Positions 1 to 8,225 of a stretch of DNA of 22,592 bases are shown in pieces. A program made the translations under genes and the position numbers. Numbering within the stretch: position 1 is the stretch's first letter; every line of letters begins with the position of its first letter. Source of the stretch: Alphaproteobacteria bacterium (GTDB lineage: Bacteria; Pseudomonadota; Alphaproteobacteria; Sphingomonadales; Emcibacteraceae); NCBI GenBank assembly GCA_002401545.1, contig NVTJ01000036.1, positions 1-22,592 on the forward strand, given 5' to 3'. The notes beneath the pieces were generated by a model. The model was not told the origin of the DNA, did not search any database, and saw nothing but the letters and a program-made list of their open reading frames with translations.

Positions 1-1268
1 GTGATCATAATACCACCGGTTTCAGTCTGCCACCAGGTATCCACGATGGGGCATTTTTCTTTGCCGACAACATGGTAATACCAGTTCCAGGCTTCGGGAT
101 TGATCGGCTCTCCCACCGTGCCCAGCAATTTAAGTGATGATAGGTCACAGCCATTGACAAAATCATCCCCGTGCGCCATCAAGGCCCGCAAAGCCGTAGG
201 CGCTGTGTAAAAAATATTAACCTTGTGTTTCTCACATACCTGCCAGAATCGCGACGCATCAGGATAGGTGGGGATGCCTTCAAACATCAATGTGGTGGCG
301 CCGTTAGCCAACGGACCATAAACAATATAGCTGTGACCCGTGACCCAGCCCACATCCGCCGTACACCAGTAAATATCACCTTCATGGTAATCAAACACCA
401 CTTCATGGGTCAGAGCGGCAAAAACCAGATAACCGCCCGTGGTATGAAGCACGCCCTTGGGCTTGCCCGTGGAGCCTGAGGTATAGAGGATGAACAGGGG
501 GTCTTCCGCCTTCATCTCAACCGGCACACATTCGGCGGGTTGTTTTGCGGCCTCGTCCTGATACCAGATGTCACGACCTTCTTTCATGGCGGCAGTGCCA
601 TCGCCATTGCGCACCACAATCACACTGCGGACCTCAACCCCGTCTTTCTCTGATGCCAGATCAACATTGGCTTTCAGCGGCACCAGCCGTCCGCCCCGCT
701 TGCCCTGATCGGCGGTGATCACCACATGGCTGTCACAGCCTGTGAGACGGCCCGCAAGCGCGTCCGGCGAAAAGCCGCCAAAGACCACAGAATGCACTGC
801 CCCGATGCGCGAACAAGCCAGCATGGCATAGGCGGCTTGCGGAATCATCGGCATATAAAGGGTCACCCGATCGCCCTTTTTCACGCCTTGAGCCTTTAGC
901 ACATTGGCAAACCGACAGACTTCATCGTAGAGGTCCTGATAGGTGATATGCTTGGAGACTGACGGGTCATCACCTTCAAAAATGATCGCTGTCTGGTTGG
1001 CGCGTGTGGGCAGATGGCGGTCAATACAATTGACGCTCACATTTAGCGTACCATCCTTATACCAGTTGATATGAAGGTCATCTTTGGCAAAGGAAACATC
1101 CTTTACCTCAGTATAGGGTTTGATCCAGTCAAGGCGTTTGCCCATCTCGCCCCAGAATTTTTCCGGGTCATCCATGGACTGCTGATAAAGGTCATTATAT
1201 CTGGCATTATCCACATGGGCATTTTCCGCGAAGTCCGCAGGAACAGCATAGGTAACCATTTTCGTCAT
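1..1268 (-). CDS. acs: Acetyl-CoA synthetase, C-terminus cut by window edge
   Basis: AMP-forming acetate:CoA ligase; it converts acetate, ATP and CoA to acetyl-CoA in the cytoplasm. 422 codons of an expected roughly 650 are visible, so the N-terminal part and most of the adenylation core are here and the C-terminal lid domain lies outside. The N-terminal stretch (YNDLYQQSMDDPEKFWGE, WYKDGTLNVSVNCIDRH) is typical of Acs, as is the adenylate-forming P-loop TSGSTGKPKG at residues 263-272 and the later YWCTADVGWVTGHSYIVYGP and TWWQTETGG segments. The ATG at 1268 follows an AGAGGA Shine-Dalgarno. It begins 12 bases after nupC ends, so it is probably the last visible gene of the deo run, where it would use the acetate formed from DeoC-derived acetaldehyde. 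Family assignment is firm; the operon role is inferred. Confidence 0.95.
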   Translation of the reverse strand, partial: MTKMVTYAVPADFAENAHVDNARYNDLYQQSMDDPEKFWGEMGKRLDWIKPYTEVKDVSFAKDDLHINWYKDGTLNVSVNCIDRHLPTRANQTAIIFEGDDPSVSKHITYQDLYDEVCRFANVLKAQGVKKGDRVTLYMPMIPQAAYAMLACSRIGAVHSVVFGGFSPDALAGRLTGCDSHVVITADQGKRGGRLVPLKANVDLASEKDGVEVRSVIVVRNGDGTAAMKEGRDIWYQDEAAKQPAECVPVEMKAEDPLFILYTSGSTGKPKGVLHTTGGYLVFAALTHEVVFDYHEGDIYWCTADVGWVTGHSYIVYGPLANGATTLMFEGIPTYPDASRFWQVCEKHKVNIFYTAPTALRALMAHGDDFVNGCDLSSLKLLGTVGEPINPEAWNWYYHVVGKEKCPIVDTWWQTETGGIMI

Positions 1269-1280
1269 TATTATTCCTCT

Positions 1281-2516
1281 TTAAAATGCCGCAACCATCA
1301 GCCCCGCCAGCGTGGCGCTCATCAGGTTGGACAGGGACCCGGCTGCAACGGCCTTCAATCCCCATTTGGCAATCAGATGCCGTCTTTTAGGTACCAATAC
1401 ACCAAAACCGCCCATGAGGATAGCAATAGAGCTTAAATTGGCAAAGCCACAGAGGGCAAAGGTCACGATCATGGTCGAATGGGGGCTTAAGGCCCCTTCC
1501 GGCAGCCTGAAAAGATCTATATAGGCGACAAACTCATTGAGGATCAATTTGGTGCCAATCAGGTTGCCCGCAACATCGGCTTCCGCCCAGGGGATGCCCA
1601 TCACATACATGAGCGGCGCAAAAACCTTACCCAGAATCATGTTAAATGTCAGATCACCATATCCGAACCAGTCGCCAATACCGCCCAGCATACCGTTCAG
1701 CATGGCAATCAGGGCCACAAAAGCCAGCAGCATCGCGCCAATATTGGCCGCAAGTTTTAACCCGTCCGCCGCGCCGTTGGCGGCGGCCTCGATCACATTG
1801 GTGGGTTGCTCACCCTCGTCAAAGCCGGACACATCCAGCAGATGCGCGTCAGAGACATTTGGCTCCGGATCAGGCATGATAATTTTTGCCATCAAAAGAC
1901 CGCCGGGGGCGGCCATGAAGCTGGCGGCAATCAGAAAATCCATACTGACCCCGATGGCCGCATAGCCCGCAAGAATAGTGCCGGATATGGATGCCAGCCC
2001 CGATACCATCACTGTAAAGAACTGGGCATCGCTGATTTTGCCAAGATAAGGCCGGATCACCAGCGGGGCCTCGGTCTGGCCCAGAAAGATATTGGCTGCC
2101 GCACAAAGGGACTCAACCCTTTTAGTGCCAATGATCTTATGGAGAATTCCACCAAAAATCTTGACCACCCATTGCATGATATTAAGATAATAAAGTACTG
2201 CCATCAGAGCCGAAGCGAATATGATTATGGGCAGGACATTGACCGCAAAGATAAAGCCAATACTGTCAGACGCATTAGCCAAACCGCCAAAGAGAAATTC
2301 AATGCCCACTTTGGAATAATCAATCACTTTGCTGACACCGTCTGACATGCCCTTCAGAACATCTTTACCGAAAGGCACCACCAAAACAAAAAAGGCAACG
2401 GCCAACTGCAATAAAAACGCGCTGCCCACCACCCGAACATTGATATTTTTCTTATCGTCTGACAAGAGAAATGCCAGACCGAGTAATACTATAATCCCTA
2501 CTATACCGATTAGCAT
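1281..2516 (-). CDS. nupC: Concentrative nucleoside transporter, NupC/CNT family
   Basis: Inner-membrane ion-coupled nucleoside importer of 411 residues, the usual length for bacterial CNT proteins. Hydrophobic segments run through the whole chain. Family-defining substrate-site motifs are present: GQTEAPL at residues 146-152 and NEFVAY at 327-332; in the Vibrio CNT structure the glutamates of these motifs contact the nucleoside ribose or base. FALCGFANLSSIAILMGG near 353-370 is another CNT signature. The ATG at 2516 has a strong GGGAGGA Shine-Dalgarno. It sits between the ALDH16 gene (67 bases upstream) and acs (12 bases downstream) on the same strand, and supplies the substrate for the catabolic enzymes around it. 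Purine versus pyrimidine preference cannot be read from the sequence with confidence. Confidence 0.95.
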   Translation of the reverse strand: MLIGIVGIIVLLGLAFLLSDDKKNINVRVVGSAFLLQLAVAFFVLVVPFGKDVLKGMSDGVSKVIDYSKVGIEFLFGGLANASDSIGFIFAVNVLPIIIFASALMAVLYYLNIMQWVVKIFGGILHKIIGTKRVESLCAAANIFLGQTEAPLVIRPYLGKISDAQFFTVMVSGLASISGTILAGYAAIGVSMDFLIAASFMAAPGGLLMAKIIMPDPEPNVSDAHLLDVSGFDEGEQPTNVIEAAANGAADGLKLAANIGAMLLAFVALIAMLNGMLGGIGDWFGYGDLTFNMILGKVFAPLMYVMGIPWAEADVAGNLIGTKLILNEFVAYIDLFRLPEGALSPHSTMIVTFALCGFANLSSIAILMGGFGVLVPKRRHLIAKWGLKAVAAGSLSNLMSATLAGLMVAAF

Positions 2517-2583
2517 AATGCTAATTCCTCCCTGTTATTATCCTCCAGAGTGCCCTTCTGGATGGTTGTTAAATTACCTCGCC

Positions 2584-4959
2584 TCAATCCCCGTAAGGCA
2601 ACCAGATGTTTTTAACCTGTGTGGCTTCGCGCAGAAAACGCCTGCCCTCCCCGTGAGCTGACATCCAGTCGCGCGAGTGGCCATCATTGACCCATGTGCG
2701 CTTTAAGTTAGCCGCACTTTCTTTCTCAACCATCCGGCTGCCCTCGGCTGAGCCATGATACCAGATCGCCTCCAGCTGATCATGCTTAGCCAGAACTTCT
2801 GTCAAAATCTCCCGGTCCCCGGTGACAATATTGATCACCCCCGCCGGAACGTCAGATGTTTCCAGAATCTGGTAAAAATCTGTTGCCAGCAAAGGGTAGC
2901 GTTCGGACGGGATTACCACGGTCCGGTTACCCATGGCAATGGCCGGAGCCACCAGAGATATGAAGGATAACAACGGCATAACATCCGGGCAGACAATGCC
3001 CATAATGCCAATGGGTTCATGAACCGCAAGCGCCACATTCTTCACTGGCGGCGTGTGAACCATACCATCATATTTATCAGCCCAGGCGGCGTAGCTGAAC
3101 AGGCGGCTGACCGACATGTCAAATTCTGCCTTGGCAGCTTTTTTACTGACACCCGTCAGGCTCACCAACTGCGCAACGACCTCATTTTCCCGATAACTCA
3201 GGTTTTCCGCAATATAATAGATAACCTGCGCCCGATTATGGGCCGTGGCCGATGACCAGCCGGGATTTTTGAAGGCGGCCTCCACCGCATTGCGAATATC
3301 TTTGCGGTTGCCGTCCCCGACCCGGCCCGCGACTTTTCCATCATGGGTCAGGACAACGCGGGTGTTGCCGCCATCAGGCCGCGCCTGTTTGCCGCCCACA
3401 TAATTTTTGGCTGTCCGGTCAATATGTTTATGGGAGGATCTATCATTCGCTTTAGGGCTTTCGACCAGATTACCGTCTTGTGATTGCCATTCCCCGATGG
3501 GCTTGAGGTATTCATACATGCCTTCCTTGCCGCCTTCACGGCCAAAGCCGCTTTCCCGGTAGCCACCAAAACCACAGGCCGCATCAAACTGATTGGTGCT
3601 ATTGACCCACACCACTCCGGCCTTGATCATGGCGGCGATTTCCAAAGCCCGGTTGATATTCTCTGACCAGACGCTGGAGGCCAGACCAAAGCGGGTATTA
3701 TTGGCAAGATCGGCGGCTTCCTGCAAAGTACGGAAAGTCATCACGGTGAGGACCGGGCCAAAGATTTCCTCCCGGACCACAATGTTGCTCGGGGTGACAT
3801 TGGTGATTAATGTGGGCGGATAAAAACAGCCTGTGGTCGGACAGTCCACATCCGGTTGCCAGACCTCTGCCCCTTCATCTGCACCTTTGTTTACAAGTGT
3901 GGTGATACGTTCCAGCTGTATGGGGTCGACGATGGCGCCCATATCAATGGTTTTGTCCAGCGGATCACCTACCCGAAATTTATTAAGGCGGACTTTAACT
4001 TTCTCAATCAGGCGGTCGGCAATGCCCTCTTCGACCAGAAGCCGTGACCCGGCACAGCATACCTGCCCCTGATTAAACCAGATCGCGTCCACAAGCCCTT
4101 CGACCGCGCCGTCAATATCCGCATCTTCAAAGACGATATAGGGCGACTTGCCGCCCAGTTCCAGCGTCAGCTTCTTGCCGGACCCCGCCGTGGCTTCCCT
4201 GATATAACGACCAACGCCCGTAGAACCGGTGAAGGCAATCTTGGCAATATCAGGATGATTGACTATATGTGCCCCCGTATCACCCTTGCCGGTGACAATA
4301 TTAACCACCCCCGGCGGCAATCCGGCTTCTTCGCATAGTTCGGCAAAATAAAGCGCGGTCAGGCTGGTATATTCGGCGGGTTTCAGCACCACGCAGTTGC
4401 CCGCCGCGATGGCCGGAGCAATTTTCCACGCCATCATCAGCAGGGGGAAGTTCCACGGAATGACCTGCCCCACGACGCCAAGCGGTTCCTGATCCGGTAA
4501 TTCCTGATCCATAAGCTGCGCCCAGCCCGCATGATAATAGAAATGCCGCGCCACAAGGGGAATATCAATATCCCGGCTTTCCCGGATCGGCTTGCCATTG
4601 TCCAAAGTTTCCAGAACAGACATAAAGCGCGATGTTTTCTGAATCAGGCGGGCCAGCGTATAGAGATATTTAGCCCGTTCGTGGCCGGCGAGAGCAGACC
4701 ATTCAGGAAAGGCTTTCGCGGCGGCTTTCACCGCCCGGTCCACATCATCCGCCCCCGCCACGGAAAATTTAGCCAGATATTCGCCCGTGGCCGGATTATG
4801 GCTTTCGATGAAGGCGTCAGATGACTTCGACTTCACCCATTTGCCGCCAATATAAAGCTTGAAGCCTTTGGAATGACTTTTCAGCCAGTCATGGACATAA
4901 TCAGATTGTTCCGGTGCCGGACCGTAAGACATTGTTTCAAATATTTCCGAGATGTTCAT
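2584..4959 (-). CDS. Two-domain aldehyde dehydrogenase, ALDH16 type
   Basis: 791-residue protein with two aldehyde dehydrogenase-like halves. The first (about 30-490) is a complete catalytic ALDH: IPWNFP with Asn170, NAD-binding FTGSTGVG at 243-250, general base Glu267 in LELGG, catalytic Cys301 in FNQGQVCCAGSR, and Glu398 in EEIFGPV. After a polar linker (about 490-518), the second (about 519-791) is shorter; it keeps ALDH-like pieces such as APAIAMGN (671-678) and GVINIVTGD (707-715) but has no catalytic cysteine segment. This layout matches the ALDH16 family (human ALDH16A1, bacterial Loktanella enzyme); the bacterial members keep the cysteine, as here. The ATG at 4959 uses an AGGA that overlaps the deoC stop codon, so translation is likely coupled to deoC. 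Context suggests it oxidises acetaldehyde from DeoC to acetate; this substrate is inferred. Confidence 0.93.
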   Translation of the reverse strand: MNISEIFETMSYGPAPEQSDYVHDWLKSHSKGFKLYIGGKWVKSKSSDAFIESHNPATGEYLAKFSVAGADDVDRAVKAAAKAFPEWSALAGHERAKYLYTLARLIQKTSRFMSVLETLDNGKPIRESRDIDIPLVARHFYYHAGWAQLMDQELPDQEPLGVVGQVIPWNFPLLMMAWKIAPAIAAGNCVVLKPAEYTSLTALYFAELCEEAGLPPGVVNIVTGKGDTGAHIVNHPDIAKIAFTGSTGVGRYIREATAGSGKKLTLELGGKSPYIVFEDADIDGAVEGLVDAIWFNQGQVCCAGSRLLVEEGIADRLIEKVKVRLNKFRVGDPLDKTIDMGAIVDPIQLERITTLVNKGADEGAEVWQPDVDCPTTGCFYPPTLITNVTPSNIVVREEIFGPVLTVMTFRTLQEAADLANNTRFGLASSVWSENINRALEIAAMIKAGVVWVNSTNQFDAACGFGGYRESGFGREGGKEGMYEYLKPIGEWQSQDGNLVESPKANDRSSHKHIDRTAKNYVGGKQARPDGGNTRVVLTHDGKVAGRVGDGNRKDIRNAVEAAFKNPGWSSATAHNRAQVIYYIAENLSYRENEVVAQLVSLTGVSKKAAKAEFDMSVSRLFSYAAWADKYDGMVHTPPVKNVALAVHEPIGIMGIVCPDVMPLLSFISLVAPAIAMGNRTVVIPSERYPLLATDFYQILETSDVPAGVINIVTGDREILTEVLAKHDQLEAIWYHGSAEGSRMVEKESAANLKRTWVNDGHSRDWMSAHGEGRRFLREATQVKNIWLPYGD

Positions 4960-4967
4960 AAAAAATC

Positions 4968-5948
4968 CTAGCCCATGGAATGGCGGTTAGCCGCAGAATA
5001 ACGGCCCGTTACAAAATGTTCAAGCTGGCGCTCAATATCACCCAGCAGGCTTGAGGCCCCAAAGCGGAACATGTGGGGGCTGAGCCACTCGTCGCCCAGT
5101 TCCTCCTTGATCAGCATCAGATATTGCAGGGCGAGCTTGGCCGTACTGATACCACCTGCGGGCTTGTAACCCACTTTCTGTCCGGTTTTGGCATAAAATT
5201 CCCGGATCATGCGAATCATCACCAGACTGACCGGCAGGGTCGCATTGACCCCTTCCATACCGGTGGATGTCTTGATAAAATCAGCCCCGGCCATCATGCA
5301 GACCATGGACGCCTTGGCGACCTTGGTGATGGACCCCAACTGCCCGGTGGCAAGGATGGATTTCATATGAGCCTCGCCGCAGGCCTCGCGGTAAGCCCTG
5401 ACCTCATCATAAAGGGTGCGCCAGTCTCCGGTCAGCACATAGCGGCGGCTGATTACAATATCAATTTCCTCAGCCCCCGCCGCCACAGAGGCGCGGATTT
5501 CAGCCAGCCGGGTTTCCAGAGGGGCCAGCCCTGCGGGAAATCCGGTGGAGACCGCCGCCACAGGAATGCCACTGCCTTTTAAGGCCGCAACCGCCGTTTC
5601 AACCATTTCGTGATAGACACAAACCGCCCCGGTGGTCAACTTCATATTCTCAAAGCCCAAAGCTTCGAGAATATCGGGCCGCACCGGATTGCGGGCCTTG
5701 GCACAAAGACGTTTGACCCGGCCCGGGGTATCATCGCCGGACAGGGTGGTCAGGTCAATGCAGGAGATAGCTTTCAGCAACCATGCCGCCTGCCATTGTT
5801 TTTTCACCGTGCGCCGCCCACCGAGCGAAGAAATCCGCCGGTCCACTGCCGATTTATTGATTCTAATCTCGTCAACCCAACTGGCCTGAAAATCACAACC
5901 CTCTACTCTGGGATAACTGTTGATCAATATTTCTTTTGTCTCACTCAC
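4968..5948 (-). CDS. deoC: Deoxyribose-phosphate aldolase, long animal-like type
   Basis: Class I aldolase cleaving 2-deoxyribose 5-phosphate to acetaldehyde and glyceraldehyde 3-phosphate. At 326 residues it is longer than the roughly 259-residue E. coli enzyme and resembles animal DERA: the N-terminal RRTVKKQWQAAWLLKA (45-60) and IDLTTLSGDD (64-73) read almost like the human protein. Catalytic residues visible: Asp163 (EEIDIV), Schiff-base Lys226 (FIKTSTG) and Lys262 (YKPAGG). FRFGASSLLGDIERQLEH closes the barrel. Two positions that are Lys and Arg in the E. coli phosphate pocket (Lys172, Arg207) are Met231 and Ser268 here. The start is GTG at 5948 after a GAGA-rich site. It lies 15 bases after deoB and 8 bases before ALDH16. 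The family call is firm; substrate preference is less so. Confidence 0.95.
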   Translation of the reverse strand: MSETKEILINSYPRVEGCDFQASWVDEIRINKSAVDRRISSLGGRRTVKKQWQAAWLLKAISCIDLTTLSGDDTPGRVKRLCAKARNPVRPDILEALGFENMKLTTGAVCVYHEMVETAVAALKGSGIPVAAVSTGFPAGLAPLETRLAEIRASVAAGAEEIDIVISRRYVLTGDWRTLYDEVRAYREACGEAHMKSILATGQLGSITKVAKASMVCMMAGADFIKTSTGMEGVNATLPVSLVMIRMIREFYAKTGQKVGYKPAGGISTAKLALQYLMLIKEELGDEWLSPHMFRFGASSLLGDIERQLEHFVTGRYSAANRHSMG

Positions 5949-5963
5949 AATTTTCTCTATTCT

Positions 5964-7178
5964 TTACAGGAATGACGTACCGGCGGGCATGGGGTCAAGC
6001 CCAAGATGCCCGGCAAGGCTGGTTCCGATATCAGCAAATGTTTCTCTTTTCCCGATGGAGCCGGGGGTAACCTTTGGCCCAAAGGCAATGACGGGGACAA
6101 ATTCCCGGGTATGATTTGATCCGGGCCATGTGGGATCGCAGCCATGATCTGCGGTCAGGATCACCACATCATCGGGCCGCAATGCCGCCCAGAGCACGGG
6201 CAGGGAACGGTCAAATTCCTCCAGCGCCGCCGCATATCCCGGCACATCACGACGGTGGCCGTAAAGCATGTCAAAATCAACAAGATTGGCAAACAGGATG
6301 GCGTTGTCCACTGAGTTGTTCACCTGATCCATCAGCACCTGGAAAATTTGTTCGTTGCCGTGGGCTTTATATTTTTGGGTGATTCCCTGATGGGCAAAAA
6401 TATCGGCAATCTTGCCAATGGAGATTACCTCACCGCCACTACCTGCAAAAATATCCAGTAATGTGGGTGCCGGCGGCAGAACCGAAATATCCCTGCGATT
6501 GCCCGTGCGGACAAATTCGCCCGCGCACTCACCGACAAAAGGCCGGGCGATGACCCGGCCAATATTATAATCATCCACCAGTCTGCGCGCCACATCACAA
6601 ACATCATAGAGACGGCTAAGGCCAAAATGATCTTCGTGAGCAGCAATCTGGATCACCGAATCGGACGAGGCATAGATAATGGGCTTGCCACTTTTGATAT
6701 GATCTTCCCCAAGCTGATCAAGGATGACGGTACCCGAAGCATGACAATTTCCCAGAACCCCCGGCAAATTGCATTCTGTGATCAGGTCATTCAACAGACT
6801 GTCGGGGAAGGTAGAGGTCTCGTCTAAAAAATATCCCCAATCATACAAGACCGGCACCCCGGCCATTTCCCAATGACCGCTGGGGGTATCCTTGCCTTTG
6901 CTCAATTCGGCGGCATAGCCATATTTCCCGGTAATTCTTGTCGCTTTCCCGACCTTTATCTCATGGCCAGCCGCGGCTTCCGCCGCCAGCCCCAATCCCA
7001 GTTCCATCAGGTTGGGAATATGCAGCGGGCCGGATCTTAGCCCTTCCTTGTCCGCCTGCCCCAGCGCACATTGTTCCGCAATATGGCCAAAAGTATTGGC
7101 CCCCTGATCACCGAACAGGGCAGCATCATCGGCCTCGCCAACACCAAAAGAGTCAAGTACAATAATTATTGCCCGCAT
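5964..7178 (-). CDS. deoB: Phosphopentomutase
   Basis: Converts ribose 1-phosphate or deoxyribose 1-phosphate, the products of nucleoside phosphorylases, to the 5-phosphates. 404 residues, the normal length. It belongs to the alkaline-phosphatase superfamily: metal-binding start IIIVLDSFGVGEADD (Asp9), DTPSGHWEMAG with the phosphorylated threonine at about Thr98, and later metal ligands in VDFDMLYGHRRD and ILTADHGCDPTWPGSNHTRE. The ATG at 7178 is preceded by GGAG at 8 bases. It is the first gene of the minus-strand run deoB-deoC-ALDH16-nupC-acs, and it links the divergently encoded purine nucleoside phosphorylase to DeoC. Very secure. Confidence 0.97.
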   Translation of the reverse strand: MRAIIIVLDSFGVGEADDAALFGDQGANTFGHIAEQCALGQADKEGLRSGPLHIPNLMELGLGLAAEAAAGHEIKVGKATRITGKYGYAAELSKGKDTPSGHWEMAGVPVLYDWGYFLDETSTFPDSLLNDLITECNLPGVLGNCHASGTVILDQLGEDHIKSGKPIIYASSDSVIQIAAHEDHFGLSRLYDVCDVARRLVDDYNIGRVIARPFVGECAGEFVRTGNRRDISVLPPAPTLLDIFAGSGGEVISIGKIADIFAHQGITQKYKAHGNEQIFQVLMDQVNNSVDNAILFANLVDFDMLYGHRRDVPGYAAALEEFDRSLPVLWAALRPDDVVILTADHGCDPTWPGSNHTREFVPVIAFGPKVTPGSIGKRETFADIGTSLAGHLGLDPMPAGTSFL

Positions 7179-7245
7179 TTCCTACGCTCCAGAAAAACCT
7201 CGATTACGATACCGGGGTCAAAATTTTGAGATATCATTCAAGCTC

Positions 7246-7274
7246 ATATTACTATTTATTGAAAAATTTGTCCA
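7246..7274 (-). promoter_or_regulatory. Candidate promoter of the deo run
   Basis: On the minus strand, TGGACA (7274-7269) and TAATAT (7251-7246) are separated by 17 bases and lie about 70 bases before the deoB start. The -35 box matches the sigma70 consensus at 5 of 6 positions and the -10 at 4 of 6. No other good pair was seen between deoB and the divergent phosphorylase gene. Prediction by eye only. Confidence 0.35.
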
Positions 7275-7299
7275 GATGGTAAAAAAATATCAACAAATT
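7265..7299. promoter_or_regulatory. Inverted repeat in the deo divergent control region
   Basis: AATTTGT (7265-7271) and ACAAATT (7293-7299) form an exact 7-base inverted repeat with a 21-base AT-rich spacer. It overlaps the proposed -35 box of the deoB run and lies before the phosphorylase gene, a sensible place for a shared operator. No regulator gene is adjacent. The region is AT-rich, so chance is possible. Confidence 0.25.
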
Positions 7300-7400
7300 G
7301 CTTTTGAATCTTAATTTATAGCCCTATTATCTTTTGTATTATACCCTTATTATCATAGTATATCATGGAAATCTGGTATATGCAGGAGCTAGAGAAAAAG

Positions 7401-8225
7401 ATGATCACAGAAGAAGTAACAAGAAGCATAGCCGCCATTAAGGCCGCCCATAAAGGCGCATTTCCAAAAGTTGCTCTTATTCTGGGCAGCGGCTTGGGCA
7501 AATTCGGCGATGTGATGGATATTGACACCATAATCTCCTATGATGACATCCCGGACTTCCCCCAGCCGACCGTTGTCGGCCACGCGGGACGGCTGCTGAT
7601 TGGCAGGGTGGGGCGCACGCCATTACTCTGTATGCAGGGGCGTATGCATCTTTATGAAGGCCATCCGGCGGAAAAACTTGCCATATCCATCCGCACCTTC
7701 AGGCAGCTTGGCATAGAAAAGCTGATCATCACCAATGCGGCAGGAAGTCTGCACAGAAATATGCCCGCCGGATCAATTATGAGCATCGAAGACCATGTGA
7801 ATATGTCTGGTCACAATCCGCTCACCGGCCCCAATGATGATGCGGTTGGCCCGCGCTTTTTTGACATGACCGAAGCCTATGACCCGCATATGCGGAGCAG
7901 GCTGACCCTGTCCGCAAAGGCGCTTGATATCCCCCTCCACAGCGGTGTTTACGTCCAGCTCGCCGGGCCAAATTTCGAAACCCCTGCCGAAATCCGGATG
8001 CTGGGGAAATTGGGCATTGACGCGGTTGGTATGTCAACGGTACAGGAATGCCTGGTGGCCCGCCACTGTGGCATGGCGGTTGCCGGGCTGTCGCTGATCA
8101 CCAACCTGGGGGCGGGGCTGTCGCCAAACCCATTGTCCCATGACGAGACCCTGACCGAAGCCGAGAAGGCTTTCGAAGATATCAGCCGCCTGCTGGTGCA
8201 TTTTATAGACGGACTTTCAGAATGA
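7401..8225 (+). CDS. Purine nucleoside phosphorylase, trimeric 6-oxopurine type
   Basis: Cleaves inosine/guanosine and deoxy forms with phosphate to base plus (deoxy)ribose 1-phosphate. From the ATG at 7401 it is 274 residues, the family norm; an in-frame ATG at 7365 would add 12 residues, but AGGAG/AGAG just before 7401 favours the shorter form. Landmarks: phosphate loop LILGSGLG (27-34), GHAGRL (60-65), MQGRMHLYEGH (78-88), NAAGSL (112-117), GPNFETPAE with purine-contacting Glu193 (189-197), Met211, and SLITN with Asn235. The Asn at this place is the mark of 6-oxopurine specificity in the trimeric class. Its stop overlaps the start of the kinase gene. It feeds DeoB in the divergent run and the phosphoribosyltransferase downstream. 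The symbol (punA or deoD-like) is left open. Confidence 0.95.
   Translation: MITEEVTRSIAAIKAAHKGAFPKVALILGSGLGKFGDVMDIDTIISYDDIPDFPQPTVVGHAGRLLIGRVGRTPLLCMQGRMHLYEGHPAEKLAISIRTFRQLGIEKLIITNAAGSLHRNMPAGSIMSIEDHVNMSGHNPLTGPNDDAVGPRFFDMTEAYDPHMRSRLTLSAKALDIPLHSGVYVQLAGPNFETPAEIRMLGKLGIDAVGMSTVQECLVARHCGMAVAGLSLITNLGAGLSPNPLSHDETLTEAEKAFEDISRLLVHFIDGLSE

Noticed and set aside
1537..2345. Long open frames antisense to nupC (1537-1965 and 1806-2345).
   Set aside because: The opposite strand encodes a clear CNT transporter; these frames show no recognisable domain or ribosome site.
5073..5582. 169-codon open frame antisense to deoC.
   Set aside because: Shadow of a strongly conserved aldolase; no independent evidence.
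7365..7400. Upstream in-frame ATG at 7365 as the phosphorylase start.
   Set aside because: It has no ribosome site and adds 12 residues not expected for the family; the ATG at 7401 has purine-rich sites before it.
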